A stretch of DNA of 41,897 bases from Thermoproteota archaeon (GTDB lineage: Archaea; Korarchaeota; Korarchaeia; Korarchaeales; Korarchaeaceae): assembly GCA_027491395.1 (NCBI GenBank), contig JAOZFI010000039.1, positions 73,147-115,043 of the forward strand, written 5' to 3'. Below, in pieces: positions 7,526 through 14,256 of this stretch (positions within the stretch are counted from its first letter, which is position 1; every line of letters begins with the position of its first letter). The notes beneath the pieces are model-generated. The model had not been told where the DNA came from and did not search any database. It worked only from the letters and a program-made list of their open reading frames with translations. The position numbers and the translations under genes are program-made.

Positions 7526-7966
7526 ATGGATTCCGAGGAGATTAAGGCCAAGATCCTTTATGCCCTTAGGTTCGTCACGGATCCCGAAATACCGATAAAT
7601 GTGGTCGACTTGGGACTGATCAGGAAGCTGGAGGTGGAAGACTCTAAAGTGTATCTGAGGGTGGTGATGACCGCCCCTGGCTGCCCGTATTCCTCAATGA
7701 TAGTTCAGCAGATAGAGGAGAGCATAAGGAGTGCGATACCCGAGCTCGAGGAGGTCAAGGTGGAGCTCGAGATATTCCCCCCTTGGACCCCATTCGACAT
7801 GACCGAGAGGGGGAGGGAGCAGTTCAAGAAGATGTACGGTTATGATCTGGCCGAGGGGTTCCTGAAGAGGTACGGTAGTGTAGAAAACTACTATGAACTA
7901 GTGAGAAAGTACTACGGCCTAGACAAGGAGTCCAAAAAAGAGGGTGAGAGGGATTCCCAAGCCTGA
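7526..7966 (+). CDS. MIP18-family (DUF59) Fe-S cluster assembly protein
   Basis: 146 residues from the ATG at 7526; GGGAG six bases upstream favours it over the ATG at 7520, which would sit directly on the ribosome site. The DUF59 fold is marked by Asp-Pro-Glu-Ile-Pro-Ile-Asn-Val-Val-Asp-Leu-Gly-Leu near the start and Met-Thr-Ala-Pro-Gly-Cys-Pro-Tyr-Ser, whose Cys is the conserved functional residue. A second conserved piece is Pro-Pro-Trp-Thr-Pro. About 45 C-terminal residues, rich in Tyr, Lys and Glu, extend beyond the core domain. Relatives (SufT, PaaD, Cia2) help mature Fe-S proteins. It is a single-gene unit. Confidence 0.88.
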   Translation: MDSEEIKAKILYALRFVTDPEIPINVVDLGLIRKLEVEDSKVYLRVVMTAPGCPYSSMIVQQIEESIRSAIPELEEVKVELEIFPPWTPFDMTERGREQFKKMYGYDLAEGFLKRYGSVENYYELVRKYYGLDKESKKEGERDSQA

Positions 7967-7998
7967 AATCACCTGAATTTAGGCATCCTCGTATCTTT

Positions 7999-8010
7999 CA
8001 AAAATTTTTG
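7999..8010. repeat. 12-bp perfect AT palindrome upstream of the saccharopine dehydrogenase-type gene
   Basis: CAAAAATTTTTG reads the same on both strands and lies nine bases before the ATG at 8019. It could be part of an A/T-rich promoter, an operator, or the tail terminator of the upstream gene. Confidence 0.4.
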
Positions 8011-8018
8011 TCGTTATA

Positions 8019-9260
8019 ATGTCGAAAAGACCTAATGCGATTCCCCAGATCGCCTTTTTAAGTAATCCCTTCCATTCTAGGAGGGGGTGTCCTCCCATTA
8101 GAGCAGCAGTTTTGGGTGCCGGATCAGTTGGTAAGGCCATATCGTATGACCTTTACGAAAGGGTGACGGGTTCCGACCTCATCCTCGTCGACAAATGCAG
8201 GCCCTGCCTTGAGGAGGCCTCAAAACTTATCGGCAGGTCTGAAGTCAAGCAAGTGGAGATAAGGGGAGAGGACGACATCTACAGGATAATAAAGGATGTG
8301 GATGCGGCTGTCAACGCCCTCCCCGGGCGCTTCGGCAGGGCCTCCTGGATGGCCGCCATTAAGGCTGGCGTAGACCTAGTGGACGTGAGCTACTCCCCTG
8401 ATGACCCCACCCAGTACCATGTGCAGGCTAGCGATGCCGGGGTGACGATAATTCCGGATGCCGGTGTGGCCCCTGGACTCAGCAACATGATGGCTGGAAG
8501 GGCCTACGCCCAGCTTGAGGAGGTCAAGGAGCTCAAAATATACGTTGGCGGAATTCCCGAAAAGCCGATACCTCCTCTCGGATACCTGGTGACTTGGAGC
8601 CCAGAGGACCTGATCGATGAGTACGTTAGGCCCGCTAGGGTCATCAACAAAGGTAACATCATTGAGAGGCCTGCTGTCAGCGAGATCGAGAAGGTCTTCA
8701 TACCCGGTGTGGGTGAGCTCGAGGCCTTCCTCACCGACGGACTCAGGACCATGCTCAAGACCCTCAAGGGAGTGGAGGTCATGGAGGAGAAGACCCTCAG
8801 GTGGCCCGGGCACGCAGAGAAGATAGAGCTTCTGAAGGTGCTTGGGTACTTGGACAAGGATCCACTCGACCTCAACGGATCGAGTGTGAGCCCCGCTAAT
8901 GTGACCGCCAAACTGTGGAGGGAGAAGCTCAAGGGGGACACGAAGGATATGGTGGTCCTCAGGGTAATTGCCAGCGGTAGGACGAGCCTTAACAATGTAG
9001 AGATAGAGTACAGGATGGTCGACAGGTACGACGAGAACACGGGATTCTCGGCGGTGGCTAGGACTACCGCCTTCGTCGCCACCGGTATGCTCAAGCTCAT
9101 AACCGAGGGATCCATTCCGGGACCGGGAGTGATTCCACCGGAGGTCATAGGGATGGATGAGAGCCTCTTCTCATCAGTGGCTGAGTGGCTCTCTTGGAGG
9201 GGAATAAATATACTGGAGAGGGTGACCGAGTCTAGGAGGATCCCCTCTATTCCTTCCTGA
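8019..9260 (+). CDS. saccharopine dehydrogenase-family oxidoreductase
   Basis: 413 residues from this ATG. The Rossmann motif Gly-Ala-Gly-Ser-Val-Gly starts only at about residue 34, so the first ~27 residues are an unusual extension. A TATA-like CTTTTTAAG at 8053-8061 and AGGAGGGGG at 8081-8089 suggest an alternative start near 8098 (ATT). The dinucleotide-binding domain is followed by the conserved Asp-Ala-Gly-Val-Ala-Pro-Gly-Leu and an inserted alpha/beta domain with Leu-Arg-Trp-Pro-Gly-His, typical of lysine 6-dehydrogenase/saccharopine reductase-like proteins. The substrate is not assigned; lysine metabolism is the usual role. It converges on and overlaps the next gene by 14 bp. Confidence 0.8.
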   Translation: MSKRPNAIPQIAFLSNPFHSRRGCPPIRAAVLGAGSVGKAISYDLYERVTGSDLILVDKCRPCLEEASKLIGRSEVKQVEIRGEDDIYRIIKDVDAAVNALPGRFGRASWMAAIKAGVDLVDVSYSPDDPTQYHVQASDAGVTIIPDAGVAPGLSNMMAGRAYAQLEEVKELKIYVGGIPEKPIPPLGYLVTWSPEDLIDEYVRPARVINKGNIIERPAVSEIEKVFIPGVGELEAFLTDGLRTMLKTLKGVEVMEEKTLRWPGHAEKIELLKVLGYLDKDPLDLNGSSVSPANVTAKLWREKLKGDTKDMVVLRVIASGRTSLNNVEIEYRMVDRYDENTGFSAVARTTAFVATGMLKLITEGSIPGPGVIPPEVIGMDESLFSSVAEWLSWRGINILERVTESRRIPSIPS

Positions 9261-9543
9261 GTTTCTCCTCCACCACCCTCACTTTGTAATCCATCGTTAT
9301 CGTCTTGTCCCTCCTGTCATCTATCTTTATGACGGTAACCACTCTAGGCGCTCCCTTGGAGAAGGGAACCTCGTGCATCTCCTTCAACACCTTGAAGAGT
9401 TCGTCTAGGTCCCCCTCTATTACCGTAGATGTGGGGGTCAGCTGGTAATTGAGACCCGACCGCTTCACCACCTTCAAAGCCTCGGCAACGTAATCGCTGA
9501 CGCTGGCCCCCACCCCAACGGGGACTATCGTTATTTCCGCCAT
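9247..9543 (-). CDS. MTH1187-family thiamine-binding protein
   Basis: 98 residues from the ATG at 9543, nine bases after GGTGAT; longer frames to 9549 or 9570 exist. The start Met-Ala-Glu-Ile-Thr-Ile-Val-Pro-Val-Gly-Val-Gly, the Asp-Tyr-Val-Ala-Glu segment, and Tyr-Gln-Leu-Thr-Pro-x-x-Thr-Val-Ile-Glu-Gly fit the YqgV/MTH1187 family. These small ferredoxin-fold proteins bind thiamine or related ligands. The 3' end overlaps the convergent dehydrogenase gene. No thiamine gene is adjacent. Confidence 0.85.
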   Translation of the reverse strand: MAEITIVPVGVGASVSDYVAEALKVVKRSGLNYQLTPTSTVIEGDLDELFKVLKEMHEVPFSKGAPRVVTVIKIDDRRDKTITMDYKVRVVEEKLRKE

Positions 9544-9582
9544 GGGCATGAGATCACCCGCGCTTACCAAGAGCTGAACAGA

Positions 9583-9936
9583 TTAAGTATTACCCTCACC
9601 ATCGCTTCCATCCTCGTTGGAGCTTCGATCAAATCGCCTGCCTAGGCTGATGAAGAACTCTCTATTCAGGTGTATATCGAAATCTGCCGTCCTATAATAC
9701 TTCCTGATGATCGCTCTCTCCTCATCCACCTCAGTTTCCACGGTGAGCAGTCCTTTCTTAACAAGCTCCTTGAGATGGAGGATAAGAAGGGGCTTAGAAA
9801 CTCCTAAGAGACTCCTGAGTTCCCGGTTGCTCCTTCTCCTCAAGGAACAGAGGGCTAGAATTCTAAGTCTTAACGGGTGGGATAAAGCCTTCATTAGAGA
9901 GGACAATGATTTTACCTCTTCCTCTGCCTCATTCAA
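9583..9936 (-). CDS. ArsR-family winged-helix transcriptional regulator
   Basis: 117 residues. The N-terminal winged helix has Leu-Met-Lys-Ala-Leu-Ser-His-Pro-Leu-Arg-Leu-Arg-Ile-Leu-Ala-Leu (14-29), a recognition helix around Gly-Val-Ser-Lys-Pro-Leu-Leu-Ile-Leu-His-Leu (44-54), and a beta wing with an Arg-Lys-Tyr-Tyr-Arg strand. There is no CxC metal site, so it is not a classical arsenic or zinc sensor. It follows a small membrane protein gene by 7 bp and probably represses that pair through the palindrome at 10354-10375. What it senses is unknown. Confidence 0.85.
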   Translation of the reverse strand: MNEAEEEVKSLSSLMKALSHPLRLRILALCSLRRRSNRELRSLLGVSKPLLILHLKELVKKGLLTVETEVDEERAIIRKYYRTADFDIHLNREFFISLGRRFDRSSNEDGSDGEGNT

Positions 9937-9943
9937 TAAACCT

Positions 9944-10351
9944 TCACTCCCTCATTTCTTCCCTTAACTCTCTTATCTCCCGTTTTAATCCTCTGATTTC
10001 CTCTAGGAGTTCCTTAATGAGCGTGGAAAGCTCCTCTTCAGAGTCCGATCTCGAGAAACTACTTGAGGGTTTCCCTAACAACTCTTTGAAGAGATAGAAG
10101 ATCACTAAGATCACTCCTACTACTATAATGATGTTCAACAGAGGACTTAGTACTGGTCCCCAGTCAGGTCCGGGTGGTAGAGGCGGTAGGGCATCTGGAG
10201 AGGAAGGCCCGATTGGTTCTGCTAGAGATTGAGCCTCAGGAGACTTGGGTGGCTCGATAGGTATAAGCGCAACGGTCTGTGAGAGAACCGCCATCGTGGA
10301 AGAAACGCCTATCAGCAGCATCAGAGTGAAGATCACCATATACTTTGTCAT
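9944..10351 (-). CDS. small membrane protein with signal peptide and coiled coil, partner of ArsR regulator
   Basis: 135 residues: signal sequence or helix (4-24), a Pro-rich extracytoplasmic segment (33-67), a membrane helix (about 70-88) and a cytoplasmic Glu/Arg/Lys-rich coiled coil at the C-terminus (about 104-135). Topology places the Pro-rich part outside and the coiled coil inside. No enzyme motif. It is cotranscribed with the ArsR-type regulator, so it could be the membrane sensor or the regulated product. I recognise the layout, not a named family. Confidence 0.75.
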   Translation of the reverse strand: MTKYMVIFTLMLLIGVSSTMAVLSQTVALIPIEPPKSPEAQSLAEPIGPSSPDALPPLPPGPDWGPVLSPLLNIIIVVGVILVIFYLFKELLGKPSSSFSRSDSEEELSTLIKELLEEIRGLKREIRELREEMRE

Positions 10352-10353
10352 AG

Positions 10354-10375
10354 ATATCTTACCCGGATAAGATAT
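10354..10375. promoter_or_regulatory. 22-bp palindromic operator over the predicted start of transcription
   Basis: ATATCTTA and TAAGATAT arms flank CCCGGA, giving a nearly perfect 22-bp palindrome with one mismatched pair. It ends two bases before the ATG of the membrane protein-ArsR pair. On the minus strand a TATA-like CTTTATTAG (about 10387-10396) puts transcription start near 10365, the palindrome centre. Size and position match ArsR-family operators. Confidence 0.65.
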
Positions 10376-10450
10376 TACTAACCCTATCTAATAAAGTTTT
10401 CTCGAGATCTAGTTCGGAAACATTATACGGGAATAGCTAACACATCTTCG

Positions 10451-11224
10451 GTGAATATGAAGCCAGAAAGGTTCAAATTCGGTGTGGAACCCCTAGATTT
10501 CCTCTTGCCCCAGGGCATACTCAGGAGCAGTCTGATAGGCGTCTTCGGGGAAACTGGTACTGGAAAGAGTGTCCTGCTAAATGAGATAGCGTATCGAACC
10601 CTCAAACGAGGTGACAGGGTCCTCATGGTCCTGCTGGAAGATACACCCGCCTCTAGACTGATGAACTTCGCCGCTCTGGGCTTTGATGTGATGGGCTACG
10701 TGAGGAAGGGCGACCTTGAATTCTTGGACTGCTTCTCCTACAGGCTCAGGGAGAAGGGTATAGATCTGCCCGAGGACCTCGCCAAGGTCTTGGACGGTGC
10801 CAAGGGAATAGTGAACGTCGAGGATCCTAGGAACCTTGACACATTCTGGGATCAGATTGAAAGGGACGCCAGAAGCATGAGAGGGAGGGGGATCGTCCTG
10901 ATAGATTCACTGACCGAGTTTCTGACGATAACCCCAGATCCATCCTCGCTCTTGGACCTGATGAAGGTAGTGAAGGCGGTAGTGAGTAAGCACTACATGG
11001 TCCCAGTCATATACACCTTCCACTTCGGGTTCTTCGACGACTTCAGGTACGTACTGGAGGTCGCCTCTGACGGGGTCTTGGACCTCAGATTCAACCCAGA
11101 GGTGATAAAGGAACTCCTGATAAAACAGATGAGGGTAAGGAGGATGAGCGGGTCTAGGCACAGGCCTGACTGGGTTACCTTCGATGTGGAACCCGGCAAG
11201 GGGCTCGTCATCCTGAGGAAGTGA
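10451..11224 (+). CDS. KaiC/RadA-like RecA-superfamily ATPase
   Basis: 257 residues from a GTG; an ATG at 10457 is equally possible. TATA-like CATTATACGG near 10419-10428 would start transcription almost at the GTG. Walker A is Gly-Glu-Thr-Gly-Thr-Gly-Lys-Ser (33-40) and Walker B is Gly-Ile-Val-Leu-Ile-Asp-Ser. It is a single-domain KaiC-like ATPase, widespread in archaea and often tied to signalling or to motility and DNA functions. The next gene encodes a nuclease-fold protein with a helical C-terminus, suggesting they act together, but no partner motif is visible. Confidence 0.85.
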   Translation: MNMKPERFKFGVEPLDFLLPQGILRSSLIGVFGETGTGKSVLLNEIAYRTLKRGDRVLMVLLEDTPASRLMNFAALGFDVMGYVRKGDLEFLDCFSYRLREKGIDLPEDLAKVLDGAKGIVNVEDPRNLDTFWDQIERDARSMRGRGIVLIDSLTEFLTITPDPSSLLDLMKVVKAVVSKHYMVPVIYTFHFGFFDDFRYVLEVASDGVLDLRFNPEVIKELLIKQMRVRRMSGSRHRPDWVTFDVEPGKGLVILRK

Positions 11225-11242
11225 TCCCGGTTGAGAAGCTCG

Positions 11243-11875
11243 ATGAATGCAGCTAAGGCGATCCTGAGATCGATGGGTTTCGAGATCGTCGGGGAGAGGA
11301 TTCCGATCAGGAGGGGAGGCTTCGAGATAAGCGACGTGGACATCATGGCCTCAAAAGGAGGTGAACTTTACGCAGTGGAGGTCAAGAGCGGCAGGCTGGA
11401 CGTTGGAGGGGTGAGACAAGCTTATGTAAACTCCCTCCTGGTAAATGCGAAGCCCTTAGTCGTCTGTAGGGGATTCGCAGATCCTTCAGCTGAGATTCTA
11501 GCAAAGGAGCTGGAGATAGAGGTGATTGTGCTTGAGGACCTCCTCTTGTCCGACCCTGAGGAGTTGAGATCCATCATAAGGGAAGAGATAAGGAGGGGGA
11601 TCATGGAAGTACTGCCCGCGGTGATCAATCCCCCTGAACTGGAATCCGTGGACTTGAATGTGCTTAGGGCGATAGCCTCCACGGAAGGGTTCAAAGAGGC
11701 TGCTGAGATCCTCAAGGTCACTGAAGACGATCTGGGTAGGGAACTGGGAAGGATGAGGCGTCAGGGGAAGATACCTAGGTGGGTGAGGGATTACTCCGAG
11801 CTGAAGGAGTGGGCCATCTCCCTCTTGAAATCCCATGGGGAAACTTTTTCTCGTAGGTCCACTGATAAGGAGTGA
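11243..11875 (+). CDS. RecB/YraN-like nuclease-fold protein with C-terminal helical domain
   Basis: 210 residues from the ATG at 11243; a TTG at 11231 may be used instead. The PD-(D/E)xK nuclease core is visible early: Asp-Val-Asp then Tyr-Ala-Val-Glu-Val-Lys-Ser-Gly (Asp...ExK), followed by Gly-Gly-Val-Arg-Gln-Ala-Tyr. This resembles Holliday-junction resolvase/YraN-type domains. After about residue 140 comes a helical region with an HTH-like Ala-Ala-Glu-Ile-Leu-Lys-Val-Thr-Glu-Asp-Asp-Leu segment. It is 18 bp after the KaiC-like ATPase, and its TGA overlaps the next ATG. Role: DNA processing, inferred. Confidence 0.75.
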   Translation: MNAAKAILRSMGFEIVGERIPIRRGGFEISDVDIMASKGGELYAVEVKSGRLDVGGVRQAYVNSLLVNAKPLVVCRGFADPSAEILAKELEIEVIVLEDLLLSDPEELRSIIREEIRRGIMEVLPAVINPPELESVDLNVLRAIASTEGFKEAAEILKVTEDDLGRELGRMRRQGKIPRWVRDYSELKEWAISLLKSHGETFSRRSTDKE

Positions 11876-12459
11876 TGAGGGCGATTCTGATAGTCGTTGC
11901 GGTGCTGATCATCTTGGGTGCTATCCTTCTCCTTTTAGGAACATCCTTAAGCCCTCAGAAATCTCCCGAGACCACTTCAAGTGCTGGTGGAGGTGGGAGT
12001 TTGTCCTTCACCTTGAAGTCCGTGTTCGCTAATGGTGAGAGGATCCCCATCAAGTACACCTGCGATGGGGAGGATATATCCCCGCCCCTGAGCTGGGAGG
12101 GTCAGCCCGAGGGTGTCGTGAGCTACGTGTTGATAGTGGAGGATCCCGACGCCCCGATTGGGACGTTCACCCACTGGGTCATGTACAACATACCTGGCAA
12201 GCTGACCTCGCTACCAGAGGGTGTCCCCAAACAGAAGGAGACAGAGCTCGGCATGCAGGGGATCAACGATTTCAGGAGAGTAGGTTACGGTGGCCCCTGT
12301 CCTCCACCCGGGAAGCCCCACAGGTACTTCTTCAAGCTGTACGCCCTTGAATCCACCTTGGACCTCCCTCCAGGTGCGAGGAAGAGGGATGTCATCGAGG
12401 CCATGGAGGGTCATGTGCTGGCCCAATCCCAGATCATGGGCATCTACGGCAGGGGTTGA
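11875..12459 (+). CDS. PEBP (YbhB/YbcL-like) protein with N-terminal membrane anchor
   Basis: 194 residues from the ATG overlapping the previous stop (TGATG). A hydrophobic helix (3-22) and Ser/Gly-rich linker precede a phosphatidylethanolamine-binding-protein domain with Asp-Pro-Asp-Ala-Pro-x-Gly-Thr-Phe-Thr-His-Trp and Gly-Pro-x-Pro-Pro-Pro-Gly-x-Pro-His-Arg-Tyr. These form the anion-binding pocket of the Raf-kinase-inhibitor-like family. The domain probably faces outside the cell. Prokaryotic members have no settled function. Its coupling to a KaiC-like ATPase and a nuclease-like protein is not explained. Confidence 0.9.
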   Translation: MRAILIVVAVLIILGAILLLLGTSLSPQKSPETTSSAGGGGSLSFTLKSVFANGERIPIKYTCDGEDISPPLSWEGQPEGVVSYVLIVEDPDAPIGTFTHWVMYNIPGKLTSLPEGVPKQKETELGMQGINDFRRVGYGGPCPPPGKPHRYFFKLYALESTLDLPPGARKRDVIEAMEGHVLAQSQIMGIYGRG

Positions 12460-12650
12460 CCCTCCTCATCACCCATTTTTGTGGAGCACCGCGATCAGCG
12501 AGTCCACTGAACGTTGGCTTGCCGATCAATCTCTTCATAATTGAGCTTTATTGAACCAGCGTCAGAAATGTAGGTTCCTATGGAAACTACTCTTGGAAAA
12601 ATGAGATCATGGGTTAAGGCTTTATTTTATCGATCGGCCGCTAGGCCCAA
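12460..12650. other. 191-bp intergenic region with promoter of the aminotransferase
   Basis: It contains a short T-rich stretch after the PEBP gene, a 21-bp imperfect inverted repeat at 12570-12590, and a TATA-like TTTATTTTA (12621-12629). The TATA box is about 26 bp before the GTG at 12651. No tRNA or small gene was seen. Confidence 0.5.
12570..12590. repeat. imperfect inverted repeat upstream of the aminotransferase promoter
   Basis: GTAGGTTCC-TAT-GGAAACTAC: arms match at 8 of 9 positions. It lies about 40 bp upstream of the TATA box, a position suited to an activator site or chance. Confidence 0.35.
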
Positions 12651-13967
12651 GTGATTCTCATGGGTAGACTCTCTAGAGAGGATGTGATCCGATTTTCCGA
12701 CCAGTATATGATGACCAACGTGGCTAGGTGGTGGAAGGACGATCCAGTGGTCATAGAGTCAGGTAAGGGAGCAATTCTCAGAGATATGGATGGGAGGGAG
12801 TACATAGATCTCCATGCCATGCATGCGGTCGCCTCTCAGGGCTACTCTCATCCCAAGATAATTCAGGCGGTTAAGGAACAGCTTGAGAAGGTTTTTGTGG
12901 TAGCGACTGACTTTTATAACGAGCCCCAAGCCCTCCTCGCCAAGAAGCTTGCTGAGATAACCCCTCCAAAGCTCAAGAGGAGCTTCTTCGTGAATTCGGG
13001 GGCCGAAGCGGTTGAGACGGCCACCCTCCTCGCCAAGAGGGCCACCGGAAGGCCTGGAATTATAGCTCTGTGGGGTGCCTTCCACGGCAGGACCCACATG
13101 CCGAGGACCCTGACGGGTTTCTCGAAGTACAAGAAGGGCATGGGTCCCTTCCCTTATGGGGTGATGCATCTCCCCAACTACTACTGCTACAGGTGTCCCC
13201 TCGGCTTGGAGTATCCGAGCTGCAACCTTCAGTGCGCTAGAATGCTCGACGATGCCTTGAAATACGCTGCTCCTGAGGAAGTAGCGGCCTTCATAGCGGA
13301 GCCCATTCAGGGTACAGCCGGGAACATAGTTCCCCCGCCTGATTACTTCAGAATAGTCAAGAACATCCTCGATCAGTACGACATACTCTTCATCGCGGAC
13401 GAGGTGATCACCGGCTTCGGTAGGACCGGGAAGCTCTTCGCTATAGAGCACTTCGGGGTGGAACCCGACATAATGACCATGGCCAAAGCTCTCGGGGGAG
13501 GCTTCCCGGTTTCCGCAGCTATAGCTAGTGAGGAGGTGGGTACGGCCTTCAAGCCTCTGGACCATTACTCCACCTATGGGGGCAATCCGCTCGCCATGGC
13601 AGCGGCCCTCGCAGCCATAGAGGTCATAGAGGAGGAGGATTTGGTGGAGAAGTCGGCTAAGAACGGGGAATACATGTTAAAGAGGCTCAGGGAGCTCATG
13701 GACAAACACGAGTTGATAGGGGAAGTAAACGGCAAGGGATTGCTCATCGGCTTGGAACTCGTTAAGGACAGGGAAACGAAGGAACCAGCAGTGGAAGAGG
13801 CGGCCAAGTTCAGAATAGAACTCAGGAAGAGGGGCGTTATAATAGGCCCGCCGGGATGGACTGGTTCCAGAATTAGGATAAATCCACCACTCGTGATCAC
13901 TAAGGAGCAGATAGACCGCGCGATAGAGGCCATCGACGAAGCGCTCACGGTTATAGAGAGAGAATGA
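12651..13967 (+). CDS. class III pyridoxal-phosphate aminotransferase
   Basis: 438 residues from GTG (ATG at residue 4 is alternative). Fold-type I signatures: Asn-Ser-Gly-Ala-Glu-Ala (115-120), Phe-His-Gly-Arg-Thr (144-148), Ala-Asp250-Glu-Val-x-Thr-Gly-Phe-Gly-Arg-Thr-Gly, and the Schiff-base Lys279 in Met-Ala-Lys-Ala-Leu-Gly-Gly-Gly. Members transfer amino groups from 4-aminobutyrate, ornithine, beta- or broad amino acids; the exact donor cannot be read. Four cysteines at 179, 182, 191 and 195 form a CxxC...CxxxC cluster, as in thermophilic archaeal relatives. The gene precedes an amino-acid-type ABC transporter, suggesting transported substrates feed it. Confidence 0.88.
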   Translation: MILMGRLSREDVIRFSDQYMMTNVARWWKDDPVVIESGKGAILRDMDGREYIDLHAMHAVASQGYSHPKIIQAVKEQLEKVFVVATDFYNEPQALLAKKLAEITPPKLKRSFFVNSGAEAVETATLLAKRATGRPGIIALWGAFHGRTHMPRTLTGFSKYKKGMGPFPYGVMHLPNYYCYRCPLGLEYPSCNLQCARMLDDALKYAAPEEVAAFIAEPIQGTAGNIVPPPDYFRIVKNILDQYDILFIADEVITGFGRTGKLFAIEHFGVEPDIMTMAKALGGGFPVSAAIASEEVGTAFKPLDHYSTYGGNPLAMAAALAAIEVIEEEDLVEKSAKNGEYMLKRLRELMDKHELIGEVNGKGLLIGLELVKDRETKEPAVEEAAKFRIELRKRGVIIGPPGWTGSRIRINPPLVITKEQIDRAIEAIDEALTVIERE

Positions 13968-13968
13968 T

Positions 13969-13985
13969 TCTCGTCAGCTTAACAC
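13969..13985 (+). repeat. 17-bp direct repeat, copy 1
   Basis: TCTCGTCAGCTTAACAC starts just after the aminotransferase stop codon. The second copy at 14221-14237 matches 16 of 17 bases, 252 bp downstream and at the predicted livJ transcription start. Confidence 0.45.
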
Positions 13986-14220
13986 TAACAATTTTTTTAC
14001 TTTTTATCGCTCTTTGTCGATACGAATCTCGGACTTATTTATTGACTTTTTTACGACGTAATTTCTCTAGTAAATTTTATTCAATTAAAACTTATATAAG
14101 GTAAATTGAGCCAAACATAAGGCCTTTATCCACCTATAAGAAAAACGATTTTCCCCGTTTTCAGCTCATATTGAGCGCTGACTGGGACCTACTGTAGGAG
14201 AGGCTTTATATTTTATCGAA

Positions 14221-14237
14221 TCTCGTCAGGTTAACAC
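14221..14237 (+). repeat. 17-bp direct repeat, copy 2, at the livJ transcription start
   Basis: TCTCGTCAGGTTAACAC matches copy 1 (13969-13985) at 16 of 17 positions. It overlaps the left arm of the inverted repeat at 14229-14253. Confidence 0.45.
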
Positions 14238-14253
14238 CTTAGGGGGTGTTACC
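14229..14253. promoter_or_regulatory. inverted repeat overlapping the livJ ribosome site
   Basis: GGTTAACACC and GGTGTTACC are complementary apart from one bulged base and enclose TTAGGG. The right arm includes part of the GGGGGTG ribosome site. It could act as a DNA operator at the transcription start or, if the leader is long enough, as an RNA hairpin. Confidence 0.45.
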
Positions 14254-14256
14254 CTA

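Larger units (their letters stand above)
13968..14256 (+). promoter_or_regulatory. 289-bp intergenic region: terminator and livJ promoter
   Basis: After the aminotransferase there are two T-runs (about 13991-14006), then about 150 bp of very AT-rich DNA. A 13-bp inverted repeat, GCTCATATTGAGC (14164-14176), follows. A strong TATA-like CTTTATATTTTA (14204-14215) puts transcription start near 14234. GGGGGTG (14242-14248) is the ribosome site for the ATG at 14257. No gene is seen. Confidence 0.6.

Noticed and set aside
12480-12650. possible tRNA or small RNA before the aminotransferase
   Set aside because: No clover-leaf, TTCGA arm or C/D box pair could be traced; only an inverted repeat and a TATA box.
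12759-13565. 268-codon open frame on the minus strand of the aminotransferase gene
   Set aside because: Shadow frame: it lies wholly within a conserved PLP enzyme gene and its translation shows no family features.
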